From the NCBI RefSeq assembly GCF_000305785.2, contig NC_018868.3, forward strand, positions 1,536,001 through 1,600,000: a DNA stretch of 64,000 nucleotides. Reading direction: 5' to 3'. Under the pieces are notes generated by a model, which had not been told where the DNA came from, did not search any database, and was given only the letters and a program-made list of their open reading frames with translations. The DNA comes from Simiduia agarivorans SA1 = DSM 21679 (GTDB lineage: Bacteria; Pseudomonadota; Gammaproteobacteria; Pseudomonadales; Cellvibrionaceae). Of the stretch, positions 43,827 through 53,896 are shown one piece after another; positions within the stretch are counted from its first letter, which is position 1, and each line of letters starts with the position of its first letter. The position numbers and the translations under genes are program-made.

Positions 43827-44537
43827 ATGCTCAGGCTGATTCTGGCACCGATTGTCGCGCCCTTATCTGACAAGCCCGCAAGTCCGTTTTTTTGTGCAGA
43901 CGAGTGGCGACGACTCGACCAGATCAGCCACCCCAAGCGACGCGCCGAGTATATTGCCGGCCACAAACTCCTGCGCATTGCCGTCAATCGGTACGCAACG
44001 GACCTGGGTATAGAGCTGTCATCGGCAGAATGGATTCAACCGCCGGCATCTGCGCCGCGATTGAAACACCAGCCTTCGCTTGTCACCAGTATCAGTCACA
44101 GCCAGGGTTGGGCATTGATAGCAATCGCCAGCATTGACCACACCTGCGCTCGCCTCGGCATCGACATCGAACTCAACCGACCCCGTAAAAACCTGGCGCA
44201 ATTGGCCCGCTATAGCTTTGGTAAAGAATGGGTTGAACAACACAATCACAATTTAGTAGAGGCGTTTTTTCTGCGCTGGACTCAATGCGAATCGGTGGTC
44301 AAAGCGAGCACCAAAACCCTCGGCACCCAACTCCTGAGTCAACAGGTATTTTCTGACACTCACCCTATTGGAATCCCCGGCCTGAGCGGCCGGATCAATT
44401 ACCCGGACTTGCCCGAGTTTACTTTGAGTATTGCTGGCCCTGAAAATAATAACGCCAGCCTGGAATTATTCACCCCGGAATCCAACCGATTCACCGCGCT
44501 CGCGCTGGATTGGCAATCCTGGTGGGCCGCCGATTAG
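43827..44537 (+). CDS. Sfp-type 4'-phosphopantetheinyl transferase
   Basis: A 236-residue enzyme that would attach phosphopantetheine from CoA to the two ACPs of the adjacent cluster. The Mg-binding LGIDIEL (Asp113, Glu115) and the third motif RWTQCESVVKA (151-160) are present. In the third motif the first Lys of WxxKExxxK is replaced by Cys154, while Glu155 and Lys159 are kept. It directly follows the small periplasmic protein gene and is convergent with the DUF486 gene, overlapping by four bases. Confidence 0.85.
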   Translation: MLRLILAPIVAPLSDKPASPFFCADEWRRLDQISHPKRRAEYIAGHKLLRIAVNRYATDLGIELSSAEWIQPPASAPRLKHQPSLVTSISHSQGWALIAIASIDHTCARLGIDIELNRPRKNLAQLARYSFGKEWVEQHNHNLVEAFFLRWTQCESVVKASTKTLGTQLLSQQVFSDTHPIGIPGLSGRINYPDLPEFTLSIAGPENNNASLELFTPESNRFTALALDWQSWWAAD

Positions 44538-44890
44538 AGCTTACTGCGAAACACAAAATACACCGCCCCCACCAGACACAGACCCGCCCAGAGAAAATCC
44601 AGCTTGAGCGGCTCCTTCATATAATACAGGGCAAAGGGCACAAACACCGTCAAGGTAATCACTTCCTGCAGGATTTTCAGCTGCCCGACGTTTAATACGG
44701 TATAGCCAATGCGGTTGGCGGGCACCTGCAGCAGATACTCAAACAGAGCGATACCCCAACTTACCAAGGCGGCAATTATCCACGGCTTGTGATTCAGTGA
44801 TTTCAGGTGCGCGTACCAGGCAAAGGTCATAAACACATTACTGAGCAATAACAGCCCGATACTGATCAAGACGGGATGCACATTAATCAT
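44534..44890 (-). CDS. DUF486/DMT-like small membrane protein
   Basis: A 118-residue membrane protein with four predicted helices, matching the DUF486 family (NVFMTFAWYAHLK, FEYLLQVPANRIG, LKILQEVITLTVF). It is related to small multidrug-type transporters but its substrate is unknown. It overlaps the MgtC-like gene by eight bases and the transferase gene by four. Confidence 0.88.
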   Translation of the reverse strand: MINVHPVLISIGLLLLSNVFMTFAWYAHLKSLNHKPWIIAALVSWGIALFEYLLQVPANRIGYTVLNVGQLKILQEVITLTVFVPFALYYMKEPLKLDFLWAGLCLVGAVYFVFRSKL

Positions 44891-45374
44891 CTTTGCTGTC
44901 GCTGCTGATCAGACCTTTGACTTTTTGGTAGACGCCTCTGGAAAACGCCGAGGAGTAGTCTTCCAACAGATCCACACCCGCCAGTACAAACACCACAATG
45001 ACAGAGAACTTGATGGCGATCAGCAGCTTGCCGATCGCAATACAAACGCCGAGGGAGGCCAGTACCCAGATTGCGGCGGCCGAAGTCACACCAATGACCA
45101 CACCTTTGCGAGCCAGCATCACGCCCGCACCCAGGAAACCAATGCCGGTAATGACCTGACCGATAATCCGGGACGGGTCGGTCATGGTGGAGGCCACGCT
45201 CATGGAGGCGGCGATAAACACATAGGTGCCAAAAATAATCAGGGTGGCGGTCCGGATACCCACGGGCTTGCCCCGTAACTGCCGCTCCAGCCCCACAACA
45301 GTGCCACACAACAGTGCCGTACCCACGGACGCCCAATCGAAGGGGGTTATATCCAATAACTGCGTTAATTCCAA
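44883..45374 (-). CDS. MgtC/SapB family inner membrane protein
   Basis: A 163-residue membrane protein with about four helices and the family motif GTALLCGTVVGLERQLRGKP followed by IRTATLIIFG and ITGIGFLGAGVMLARKG. MgtC-like proteins act in acid or low-magnesium survival. TTG at 45374 is the start, with GGAG seven bases upstream; no ATG is near. The 261-bp gap to speC holds no gene I can recognise. Confidence 0.85.
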   Translation of the reverse strand: MELTQLLDITPFDWASVGTALLCGTVVGLERQLRGKPVGIRTATLIIFGTYVFIAASMSVASTMTDPSRIIGQVITGIGFLGAGVMLARKGVVIGVTSAAAIWVLASLGVCIAIGKLLIAIKFSVIVVFVLAGVDLLEDYSSAFSRGVYQKVKGLISSDSKDD

Positions 45375-45635
45375 AAGATTCTCCTAAACCGGTGGCCAGC
45401 GCCCTGCCCGACTTGGCACGATTAAAACCGAAGTATTATTTTAGTTGAATCGGGTTTTTTAGATAGAGGCCACAAGATACCACTTTTTCCTTGACCCTCA
45501 GGGCAATAGGTCTTAATTTTCGCAGCTCAAAACGTCCAAGCTGACACGCTCCACTCAGGCACCCACCCAAGTGAGGAAACGGATAAGGCGTTGCTACCCT
45601 ACTCTTAAAGCAAGCATTCAGGAGCAACCCCAGGC

Positions 45636-46805
45636 ATGCAATACAAAGTCGATATCAACGATTACTTTTCGCCCGAAGCCTTCAAGCGCATCAAGGATCT
45701 GGCCGACACCAAAGAAACCCCCTTCGTGGTGGTAGACAAGAAGACCGTCGGCGAGCACTACGACGACCTGGTGGCCGGCTTCCCCATCGCCAAGATCTAC
45801 TACGCGGTAAAAGCCAACCCCGCCGATGAAATGATCGCGTTGCTGAAGGACAAAGGCTCTAACTTTGATATTGCCTCTATTTACGAGCTGGACAAGGTTA
45901 TGAAGCACGGTGTGGGGCCCGAGCGCATCAGCTTTGGCAACACCATTAAAAAGAGCAAGGACATCCGCTACTTCTACGAGAAAGGCGTGCGCCTGTTTGC
46001 CACCGATTCCGAAGCCGATCTGCGCAACATTGCCAAAGCGGCCCCCGGCGCCAAGGTTTATGTACGCATCCTGACCGAAGGCTCGCAAACCGCCGACTGG
46101 CCGCTGTCGCGCAAGTTCGGCTGCCAGACCGACATGGCCATGGACCTGATGGTAATGGCGCGCGACCTGGGCCTGGAGCCCTACGGCATTTCCTTCCACG
46201 TGGGTTCCCAGCAGCGCGACATCGGCGTGTGGGATGCGGCCATTGCCAAAGCCAAGGTCATTTTCGAACGTCTGAAGGAAGAAGACGACATCACCCTGAA
46301 GATGATCAACATGGGTGGCGGCTTCCCGGCCAACTACATCACCAAGGCCAACAGCCTGACTACCTACGCCGAAGAAATTACCCGCTTCCTGGAAGAGGAT
46401 TTCGGTGAAGACATGCCCGAGATTATTCTCGAGCCAGGTCGTTCGCTGGTGGCCAATGCCGGCATTCTGGTGAGCGAAGTGGTGCTGATCTCGAAAAAAT
46501 CCCATACCTCACTCAACCGCTGGGTGTTTGTGGACGTGGGCAAGTTCAGTGGCCTGATCGAAACCATGGATGAATCCATCAAGTATCCCATTTACTCAGA
46601 AAAAGGCGGCGAACTGGAAGAGTGCGTGGTGGCAGGCCCCACCTGTGACAGTGCGGATATCATGTACGAAAACAACATGTACCCGCTGCCACTGAACCTG
46701 GCCATCGGCGACCGCCTCTACTGGGTGTCCACCGGTGCCTACACCACAAGTTATTCGGCGGTGGAATTCAATGGCTTCCCGCCGCTGAAAGACTACTTCG
46801 TATAA
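45636..46805 (+). CDS. speC: Ornithine decarboxylase, fold-III PLP type
   Basis: A 389-residue decarboxylase making putrescine from ornithine. The PLP lysine lies in YYAVKANP near residue 51. Further signatures are FHVGSQQ, MINMGGGFP, LEPGRSLVANAG, GPTCDSADIM and, at the end, TGAYTTSY. The short 390-residue size matches the Pseudomonas-type SpeC rather than the large E. coli form. Lysine decarboxylation is also possible in this family. GGAG lies 11 bases upstream of the ATG. It ends at a strong terminator. Confidence 0.9.
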   Translation: MQYKVDINDYFSPEAFKRIKDLADTKETPFVVVDKKTVGEHYDDLVAGFPIAKIYYAVKANPADEMIALLKDKGSNFDIASIYELDKVMKHGVGPERISFGNTIKKSKDIRYFYEKGVRLFATDSEADLRNIAKAAPGAKVYVRILTEGSQTADWPLSRKFGCQTDMAMDLMVMARDLGLEPYGISFHVGSQQRDIGVWDAAIAKAKVIFERLKEEDDITLKMINMGGGFPANYITKANSLTTYAEEITRFLEEDFGEDMPEIILEPGRSLVANAGILVSEVVLISKKSHTSLNRWVFVDVGKFSGLIETMDESIKYPIYSEKGGELEECVVAGPTCDSADIMYENNMYPLPLNLAIGDRLYWVSTGAYTTSYSAVEFNGFPPLKDYFV

Positions 46806-46815
46806 ATTACCCCTC

Positions 46816-46841
46816 AAAAGGCCGGCAACCCCGGCCTTTTT
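46816..46841 (+). terminator. Terminator of speC
   Basis: Perfect 10-bp stem AAAAGGCCGG/CCGGCCTTTT around CAACC, with a further T; 10 bases after the stop. Confidence 0.92.
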
Positions 46842-46915
46842 AACATTTCACGCCAAAAAACAAATCCAGCAGCCAGATAGCGTAGTATTAACTCTTTTAT
46901 AACAAGGAGTTGCCC

Positions 46916-48943
46916 ATGCGTTATCCCTTACTCGCTATTGCCGCTGCCATTACCTTAGGCTGTAGCCCCGCCCCAGACACCGAGTCCCAAGCGCCCGTAG
47001 CCAGTAATGCGGTCACCACGCCCGACCACTACCACCCCAAGGGCAAGGCACCTTCCGAATTCACCCGCGCCAAACAGGCCGAACTGCGTAAAACGCTGCC
47101 ATTAGCAGACAAGCGCGATTTCGACGAGCAGACCAAAGGCTTCATTGCGCGCCCCGACTACGACCAGATCATGGCCGATGCCGGCCACGTGGCCTGGGAT
47201 ATGGGCAAATACCAGTTTCTGCTGGAAGGCAAAGATTTCGACTCCATTCACCCATCGCTGCAACGCCAGGCCGTGCTCAATATGAACTATGGCCTGTACG
47301 AAGTGAGCGAAGGCATTTATCAGGTGCGCGGCTTCGATCTGGCCAATATCAGCTTCGTCAAAGGCGACACCGGCTGGATTGTGTTTGATCCGCTCACCGC
47401 TGCTGAAACTGCCCGGGCCGCACTGGCGCTGGTGAACAAGCATCTGGGCGAGCGCCCGGTGGTGGCCGTGGTTTACTCGCATTCACACGCTGACCATTTC
47501 GGCGGCGTGCGCGGCGTGGTGGATGAAGCCGATGTACAGTCGGGTAAAGTAAAAATCATCGCCCCGGAAGGGTTCATGCACCATGCGGTGGCGGAAAATA
47601 TCCACGCCGGTAACGCCATGAACCGGCGCATGTTCTACCAATACGGCGTACTGATGCCTGCCGGCCCATACGGCCATGTGGATCAATCCATCGGCAAAAA
47701 TACGGCCGCCGGCAACCTGGGGCTGATTGCGCCCAATGTGACCATCGCGGACGATATTGAAGAAATGACCGTGGATGGCGTGCGGATGGTGTTCCAGAAT
47801 ACGCCCGGAACCGAAGCACCGTCTGAAATGAACACCTGGTTCCCCGATAAAAAAGCCTTCTGGGCGGCGGAGAACATTACCGGCACCATCCACAACATTT
47901 ACACCTTGCGCGGTGCGCTGGTGCGCGATGCGCTGGCCTGGTCGAAATACATCAACCAAGCGCTGTTCCTGTTCGGCAAAGAGGCCGAGGTCATGTTTGC
48001 CTCGCATTCCTGGCCGCGTTGGGGCAATGAACGTATCCAGGAAGTGATGCGCGGGCAGCGGGACATGTACGCCCACCTGAACAACCAGGTACTGCACCTG
48101 GCCAACCAGGGCGTAACCATCAACCAGATGCACAATGCCTATAAGGTCCCACAAAGCCAGCAGGACCAGTGGTATGCGCGCGGCTACCACGGCTCGTTTG
48201 AACACAACTCGCGCGCCGTGATCAATCGCTACCTGGGGTACTGGGATGCCAACCCCGCCACCCTGATTCCTCTCTCCCCAGAGGATTCCGCGCCGCTGTA
48301 CGTGGAAATGATGGGCGGCAGCCAGGCCATTCTCAACAAGGGGCAATCCTTGTTCAATGAAGGCAAGTACCGGTTGGCGCAGGAAATCGTCAATAAGCTC
48401 GTGTACGCCGAGCCTGCCAACCAGAACGCCAAAGATTTGCTGGCGGATATTTTTGAACAAATCGGCTACCAGCAGGAAAGCCCGAGTGTACGCAACTCGT
48501 TCCTGGCGGCGGCACTGGAACTGCGCTCCGGTATCCCGTCAGGCGCCAGCCCCAAAAGCAGTGGCCCGGACATTATCCGCGCCATGACCACAGAAATGTG
48601 GCTGGACTACATCGGCATCCTGATGAATGCAGACCAGATGGACGGTAAGCACCTGGTGTTCAACCTGGTCATTCCGGACCAGAACGAAAAATTTGTGGTT
48701 GAGCTGTCCAATGCCGCGCTTACGGCGGTTGAAGGCTTCACCGATGCCGAGGCAGATCTCACCATCACCATCGATCGCAAACACCTGGAAACCGTGATGA
48801 TGAATAAAGCCACTCTGTTGGATCAGGTCAATGCCGGCAATGCCAAAGCCGACGGCGACATGAGCGCCCTGAACGAGCTGATGGCAGGCCTGAAGCCGTT
48901 TGAACTGGGCTTTGAAATCATGCCCGGTACTAAGGCAAAGTGA
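46916..48943 (+). CDS. Alkyl sulfatase-like lipoprotein (SdsA type metallo-beta-lactamase fold)
   Basis: A 675-residue lipoprotein (lipobox TLGC, Cys16). The metallo-beta-lactamase core carries SHSHADHFGG near residues 187-196 and EMTVDG. The middle has the dimerisation region (YHGSFEHNSRAVINRYLGYWDANP), and the C-terminus an SCP2-like domain (DLTITIDRKHLETVM). This is the SdsA/alkyl sulfatase layout, which cleaves long alkyl sulfate esters. AAGGAG lies upstream of the ATG at 46916. It stands alone. Confidence 0.9.
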   Translation: MRYPLLAIAAAITLGCSPAPDTESQAPVASNAVTTPDHYHPKGKAPSEFTRAKQAELRKTLPLADKRDFDEQTKGFIARPDYDQIMADAGHVAWDMGKYQFLLEGKDFDSIHPSLQRQAVLNMNYGLYEVSEGIYQVRGFDLANISFVKGDTGWIVFDPLTAAETARAALALVNKHLGERPVVAVVYSHSHADHFGGVRGVVDEADVQSGKVKIIAPEGFMHHAVAENIHAGNAMNRRMFYQYGVLMPAGPYGHVDQSIGKNTAAGNLGLIAPNVTIADDIEEMTVDGVRMVFQNTPGTEAPSEMNTWFPDKKAFWAAENITGTIHNIYTLRGALVRDALAWSKYINQALFLFGKEAEVMFASHSWPRWGNERIQEVMRGQRDMYAHLNNQVLHLANQGVTINQMHNAYKVPQSQQDQWYARGYHGSFEHNSRAVINRYLGYWDANPATLIPLSPEDSAPLYVEMMGGSQAILNKGQSLFNEGKYRLAQEIVNKLVYAEPANQNAKDLLADIFEQIGYQQESPSVRNSFLAAALELRSGIPSGASPKSSGPDIIRAMTTEMWLDYIGILMNADQMDGKHLVFNLVIPDQNEKFVVELSNAALTAVEGFTDAEADLTITIDRKHLETVMMNKATLLDQVNAGNAKADGDMSALNELMAGLKPFELGFEIMPGTKAK

Positions 48944-48962
48944 ACGGGCAATGCAGTTGAAC

Positions 48963-48990
48963 AAAAAAGGCAGCGAAAGCTGCCTTTTTT
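48963..48990 (+). terminator. Terminator of the alkyl sulfatase-like gene
   Basis: Stem AAAAAAGGCAGC/GCTGCCTTTTTT around a GAAA loop, 20 bases after the stop. Confidence 0.93.
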
Positions 48991-49005
48991 ATTGCACAGA
49001 AAAAA

Positions 49006-49082
49006 TTGGGGTCAGATACATATTTCCGTTAAAGAGAGGTTCGCTTTGAACCTTCGTCATCCGGAAAAATGTATCTGACCCC
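49006..49082. repeat. 77-bp palindromic repeat of the GGGGTCAGATACAT type
   Basis: GGGGTCAGATACATATTTCC at about 49008-49028 is matched by its reverse complement at 49062-49082 with one mismatch. A smaller inner stem (AGGTTC/GAACCT) lies between. Palindromes starting GGGGTCAGA with TACAT are known across gammaproteobacteria and are linked to REP-associated (Y1-type) transposases; the link is from memory. It fills the gap between the convergent alkyl sulfatase gene and rimO. Confidence 0.75.
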
Positions 49083-49090
49083 GATTTTTA

Positions 49091-50422
49091 TCAGGCCAAC
49101 TCCACCACACTGCCCCACAAGTCATACTCATCGGCGTGCTCAATTTCCACCAGCACAATATCGCCCGGCTCCACATCGAACTCGTCGTTGAGATACACCG
49201 CGCCATCAATTTCCGGCGCGTCGCCCTGGGTGCGGCCTATCGCACCCTCTTCATCCACTTCGTCGATGATCACCGGTAACACGCGGCCAATTTTCTGCTG
49301 CAAGCGCGCCGTGCTGATGCGTTGCTGGGTTTCCATGAAGCGTTCCCAACGGTCTTGTTGTACGTCTTCCGGTACATGATCCGGTAGTTCGTTGGCGGTG
49401 GCGCCATCTACTGGAGAGTATTTGAAGCAGCCCACGCGATCCAGCTGCGCTTGTTCCAGGAAGTCCAACAGCATCTGGAAATCCTCTTCGGTTTCGCCGG
49501 GGAAACCCACGATGAAAGTGGAGCGGATGGTGAGATCGGGGCAGATCTCGCGCCACTTTTTAATGCGCTCCAATACTTTTTCGCTATGCGCCGGGCGCTT
49601 CATGAGCTTCAGGATACGCGGGCTGGCGTGCTGGAAGGGAATGTCCAGGTAAGGCAGGATTTTGCCTTCGGCCATGAGCGGAATGACTTTATCCACGTGC
49701 GGATAGGGGTACACATAGTGCAGGCGCACCCATACACCCATTTCGCCCAAGGCCACCGCGAGATCCTGCATGCGGGTTTCGGCGCCGCTGGCGAGATCCA
49801 GTTTGAACTTCACATCCACGCCGTAGGCACTGGTGTCCTGGGAAATGACCAGCAATTCCTGCACGCCCTGGCTCACCAGATCGTGGGCTTCCTGCACTAC
49901 ATCATTGATGGGTCGGCTCACCAGGTCACCGCGCATGGCGGGGATAATGCAGAAGCTGCAGCGGTGATTACAGCCTTCGGAAATTTTCAGGTAGGCGTAA
50001 TGGCCGGGGGTAAGCTTAATACCCGCCGGCGGCACCAGCTCGTGGCGGTGCGGATTCATATCCTGCGGCGGGATGTATTTGTGCACCGTATCCATTACCG
50101 TGTCGTAATCAGCCGGTCCGCTCACCGACAGCACGCCGGGATTGGCGGCCTTGATGGCCTCGGCATCACTGCCCTTACCCATGCAGCCGGTAACGATCAC
50201 CTTGCCATTTTCGGCCATGGCTTCCTTGATGGCATCCATGGATTCCTGCTTGGCGGAATCGATAAAGCCACAAGTATTCACCACCACCAGATCGGCGCCA
50301 CTGTAATCGGGCGACACCTGATAGCCGTCCAGGCGCAATTTGGTCAGGATGCGCTCGGAATCCACCAGCGCCTTGGGGCAGCCGAGGGAGACGAAGCCTA
50401 CTGTGGGTTGTTTTGCACTCAT
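49091..50422 (-). CDS. rimO: Ribosomal protein S12 methylthiotransferase
   Basis: A 443-residue radical SAM enzyme that adds a methylthio group to Asp of ribosomal protein S12. The UPF0004 domain has [21 protein letters not shown] and TGCMGKG for one FeS cluster, and the radical SAM site is CNHRCSFC near residue 150. A TRAM domain ends the protein. ATG at 50422 gives the same N-terminus as E. coli RimO (441 residues); an upstream ATG at 50440 would add six. Confidence 0.95.
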   Translation of the reverse strand: MSAKQPTVGFVSLGCPKALVDSERILTKLRLDGYQVSPDYSGADLVVVNTCGFIDSAKQESMDAIKEAMAENGKVIVTGCMGKGSDAEAIKAANPGVLSVSGPADYDTVMDTVHKYIPPQDMNPHRHELVPPAGIKLTPGHYAYLKISEGCNHRCSFCIIPAMRGDLVSRPINDVVQEAHDLVSQGVQELLVISQDTSAYGVDVKFKLDLASGAETRMQDLAVALGEMGVWVRLHYVYPYPHVDKVIPLMAEGKILPYLDIPFQHASPRILKLMKRPAHSEKVLERIKKWREICPDLTIRSTFIVGFPGETEEDFQMLLDFLEQAQLDRVGCFKYSPVDGATANELPDHVPEDVQQDRWERFMETQQRISTARLQQKIGRVLPVIIDEVDEEGAIGRTQGDAPEIDGAVYLNDEFDVEPGDIVLVEIEHADEYDLWGSVVELA

Positions 50423-50593
50423 GGTGACGATTACCGGCATGTATCAAAAGGGCGCACATTCTAATCAGTTCAGGCCGCCATTGCAGCCCCGACCTGGTTA
50501 TTTTTTGTTCGCCCACGGCTTTTTCAGGCGTGAATCCCATGACTGGGCAAGCGTTCGGGACAATGCCATACTGACCCGAAAAGGAGTGGTTTC

Positions 50594-51310
50594 ATGCCCA
50601 ACCCGTTGTTCAACATTGCCCACCGAGGGGGAAAATCCGGTCCGGAAAACAGCTTAGCGTCTATCCGGGATGCCGTTGCACTGGGCGTCGATGCAGTGGA
50701 AATCGACGTATGGGCACTGCAGGATCAGATCTGGGTGACCCACGACCGCAGGCTTGGGCGCACCATCGCGGGCTCTGGCTTGATCGAGCAACTGACGGCC
50801 GACGAACTGGCAGCCCTGCGCCTGAACAACGGCGAACCCTTACCCACTCTGCCCCAGGTTCATGCCCTCACACGCGGTCGCTGTTTGTTGAACGTTGAAA
50901 TCAAAGGCCCCGAGACCGCAAGCCCGCTGTGCCGTTGGATCAAACAACAGGTGCAACTAGGCCAGGCCAGCTATGAGGACTTCCTGATTTCCAGTTTTGA
51001 TCACGTGCAATTGCTCTACTGCATGGAGCGTTTGCCCGAGGTCCGGCGAGCGGTGTTGGTGGAAGGCATCCCACTCAGGGTCAAAGACTTGTGCGAAAGC
51101 CTGAAGGCCTGGGCATTCAATCCATCATTGAGCTTTATTAACCGGGACCTGGTACAGGCAGCAAAACGGGCCGGGCTGAAAGTATTTGTCTACACAGTCA
51201 ACCACCCGGAGGATTGGGCCTGGCTGAGCGAACTGGGCGTCGACGGGGTTTTTACCGATGTGCCCGAGCGACTGATCGATTACAACGCTTCGGTTGACGA
51301 GCGAAAGTGA
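50594..51310 (+). CDS. Glycerophosphodiester phosphodiesterase
   Basis: A 238-residue TIM-barrel enzyme that hydrolyses glycerophosphodiesters to glycerol-3-phosphate. IAHRGGKSGPENSLASI holds the catalytic His, and EIDVWALQD and VTHDRRLGRT complete the active site. There is no signal peptide, so it is cytoplasmic. AAGGAG lies upstream of the ATG. Confidence 0.9.
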   Translation: MPNPLFNIAHRGGKSGPENSLASIRDAVALGVDAVEIDVWALQDQIWVTHDRRLGRTIAGSGLIEQLTADELAALRLNNGEPLPTLPQVHALTRGRCLLNVEIKGPETASPLCRWIKQQVQLGQASYEDFLISSFDHVQLLYCMERLPEVRRAVLVEGIPLRVKDLCESLKAWAFNPSLSFINRDLVQAAKRAGLKVFVYTVNHPEDWAWLSELGVDGVFTDVPERLIDYNASVDERK

Positions 51311-51318
51311 GCGTTGGC

Positions 51319-51642
51319 TCAACCGCCCTTCACATCGAGATAGCCACGCTGAATTGCCGTTTCCACCGATTTGGAGCCCTCCACCAAATCGATAAATCGC
51401 TGGCGTTTTGTGGCCAGCACTTTCATCTCGGCTTCGTCCGGTAATCCATCCTTTGACTCGTACTGTTTGGCCAGCTCATGCAGGTGCTTAAGGTAGTCGG
51501 CCCGCGCCCGCGCCACCAGATTGGCAACGGGTTTCAGATCATCTACCGTCAATTCATCCAGAATGGGATTGATGGCTTCGCGATTGGCTTCGCGCAAGAT
51601 ACGCTCAAACGCGAGAAGCAGACGGTTCATTTGTGTGCTCAT
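51319..51642 (-). CDS. Small protein of unknown function coupled to the YyaL-like gene
   Basis: A 107-residue, mostly helical, charged cytoplasmic protein ([21 protein letters not shown], then [18 protein letters not shown]). No family recognised. Its ATG overlaps the stop of the YyaL-like gene (ATGA), which suggests co-translation and a shared role. Confidence 0.7.
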   Translation of the reverse strand: MSTQMNRLLLAFERILREANREAINPILDELTVDDLKPVANLVARARADYLKHLHELAKQYESKDGLPDEAEMKVLATKRQRFIDLVEGSKSVETAIQRGYLDVKGG

Positions 51643-53705
51643 GCGCTGGCAACCTCTGCTGATTCCGGGGTCAATATTTGTTCCAATTGCGCCATTAACG
51701 CCGTTAATTCGTGTATGTCTTCCTCACACAATTCTGCGCGACAGATCTTGGCGGAATTATTATCCATAATCATCACCTCAGGTGGATGCAGTTCTGAGCC
51801 AGAGGGAATCCGGTAACAGGCAACCTGATCGCGAAAACGCGTCAGAACAGAGGATTGCCAGTGCTGCATGGGATCATCGCCCAACAGCAGCACAACGGGC
51901 TTGGGTAACAACAACTCTCGCATGGCCTGCAATAATGTGTAATGCGCCTCCGGCTGACGGCGCAACAGGGGCATGGCCACATCAATGCAACGGCGTGCGG
52001 CGTCAACGTAACGGGGTTCAGCGCTCAGGTGGCCAAAGCGCAACAACGCCAGCGCCGCCACGCCATTGCCCGCCGGGGTCATCGTGTCGGCAAACGGTTT
52101 GGGCTTGAAGGGTATATCGTCCTGATCATTGGCCACCATGAAAAAACCACCCGCCTCCGGGTCTTCAAAATGGTTGATCAACCCTTCCGCCAGATGGCGG
52201 GCCAGCTCGTAATCGCTGTCGCGCCAACTCACGCGCAGCAGATCCAACAACGCCAGCAATAAATAGCTGTAGTCATCCAGAAATGCCGGGAGGCGATCGC
52301 CGTTTTTATACACGATGCTAAACAACCGCTTGTTGTACCAGTTCCGCGCCACCAGTTTATCCACCAACTGCTGCGCATAGCGGACCGGCACTGTGTCGCC
52401 GGAATAACGCGTCAACTGCGCAAGGGACTTCACCAATAATGCATTCCAGCCGCACAGGACTTTCTCATCCCGCGCAGGCAGCGGTTTTTCATAGCGCAAC
52501 AAACGCAGTTTTTCGATGGCTGATTCGTACAACTGTTGCGACGTCGGAATATCGATTCCGAGCCGGACCGCGGCCTCTACCGGCGAGCGAACACAATGCA
52601 ATAGAAAACGGTCACGACTGATGCGTTCCAAACCGTATAACGCATCCAGAAATTTGTATTCGTCAGGGTTCACTGCCTTGCGGATTTCCTGACGGCTGAA
52701 CATGTAGGTGGTGCCGTCGCCGTCGCCGGTGGTGGCATCGAGGCTGGCGGCAAAGCCGCCTTCTACCGACAGGGCACGACGCACCCAGGTGAGGGTGTGC
52801 TGTGCTACAAAGCCGTACAATGGCTCATGCAGAATCGTCCCCGCGGCGGCGTACAAGCCGATCAAAGCTGCATTATCGAACAACATTTTTTCGAAATGGG
52901 GTTCGCGCCAGGCTTCGTCCGTGGTGTAGCGGAAAAACCCGCCGTCTACACCGTCGTGAATGGCAGACCCACCGAGGCGATCCAGCGTCAGCTTCAGATG
53001 GTCGGACGCCGCCTCAGCGAGTTCACCGCCTTCTGACACGGTTTCCAATAACCGCCAGAGCGCGTAGGGCATGGCAAATTTGGGTGCGCCCTTAAATCCG
53101 CCATGCTCCCGATCGGCTGATTCAAGCAGGCGGCGGCTGGCCTCGTGCAACAGGTAAAGGTCTGCCAGCTCGGGCACGTCGGCTGAGGGAATTTCATTCA
53201 ATACCTTGAAGCTGCGCGCCATCTGATCGCGCAGATTCTGAAACTCCTTGTGTTGCTTGCGGTAAAATTCGTCGACCCGGATCAACAGATCTTTAAAGGG
53301 GATGCGACCGTGGCTGGGCAGGCGCGGGAAATAGGTGCCAATCACAAACGGCATGAGCGTTTTTGGACACAGAAACGCCGTCAGCGGCCAACCACCCGAT
53401 TGGCCATTAAGTAATTGATGTGCGGTTTGATAAACGTCATCCAGATCGGGGCGCTCTTCGCGATCCACTTTAATACTGACAAACGTGGCGTTCATCAGGC
53501 TGGCAATGGCCGGATCTGAAAAGGATTCCGCCTGCATTTGCTGGCACCAATGACAGGCCGAATAACCCACCGACAACAAAATAGGCTTGTTTGCCGCGCG
53601 CGCCGCCGCCAGCGCCTCCGGGCCCCAGCACTGCCAATCCACCGGATCTTCGGCATGCTGAAGCAAATAACGACTTTGCTGCCCGTGCAGCGCATTGCCA
53701 GACAT
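51639..53705 (-). CDS. YyaL-like thioredoxin-domain protein (DUF255)
   Basis: A 688-residue cytoplasmic protein. The N-terminal thioredoxin-like DUF255 domain carries CHWC ([11 protein letters not shown]) near residue 50. The remaining (alpha/alpha)6-barrel-like part resembles cellobiose epimerase-type folds. These proteins, related to human SPATA20, have an unclear cellular role. The small coupled gene follows. Confidence 0.88.
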   Translation of the reverse strand: MSGNALHGQQSRYLLQHAEDPVDWQCWGPEALAAARAANKPILLSVGYSACHWCQQMQAESFSDPAIASLMNATFVSIKVDREERPDLDDVYQTAHQLLNGQSGGWPLTAFLCPKTLMPFVIGTYFPRLPSHGRIPFKDLLIRVDEFYRKQHKEFQNLRDQMARSFKVLNEIPSADVPELADLYLLHEASRRLLESADREHGGFKGAPKFAMPYALWRLLETVSEGGELAEAASDHLKLTLDRLGGSAIHDGVDGGFFRYTTDEAWREPHFEKMLFDNAALIGLYAAAGTILHEPLYGFVAQHTLTWVRRALSVEGGFAASLDATTGDGDGTTYMFSRQEIRKAVNPDEYKFLDALYGLERISRDRFLLHCVRSPVEAAVRLGIDIPTSQQLYESAIEKLRLLRYEKPLPARDEKVLCGWNALLVKSLAQLTRYSGDTVPVRYAQQLVDKLVARNWYNKRLFSIVYKNGDRLPAFLDDYSYLLLALLDLLRVSWRDSDYELARHLAEGLINHFEDPEAGGFFMVANDQDDIPFKPKPFADTMTPAGNGVAALALLRFGHLSAEPRYVDAARRCIDVAMPLLRRQPEAHYTLLQAMRELLLPKPVVLLLGDDPMQHWQSSVLTRFRDQVACYRIPSGSELHPPEVMIMDNNSAKICRAELCEEDIHELTALMAQLEQILTPESAEVASA

Positions 53706-53896
53706 CTACACTTAGCTCCCTCACACTTGCGGACTGTGTGTCCGCCACCCCGGCATTGGTTTAGTTATAGACTTTTATCAGAAGCGCCGGGTGCCGGAAT
53801 AAGCTTAGCACCAATGAGGCGGCAAAAGCTGTTTAATTCCAATGACTTAGACAGGCAAGCTAGAGTGCAGATAAACGGTACTTTGGTGTGAACCGA

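Noticed and set aside
45618-46505. Long open frame of 295 codons on the minus strand across speC
   Set aside because: It lies entirely over the well-supported speC gene in antisense, has no family signature and reflects GC-rich third positions.
47483-48460. Open frame of 325 codons antisense to the alkyl sulfatase-like gene
   Set aside because: The plus-strand gene has an intact family layout, RBS and terminator; the antisense frame has none.
49451-50464. Open frame of 337 codons antisense to rimO
   Set aside because: rimO is full length with all cysteine motifs; the antisense frame is a shadow.
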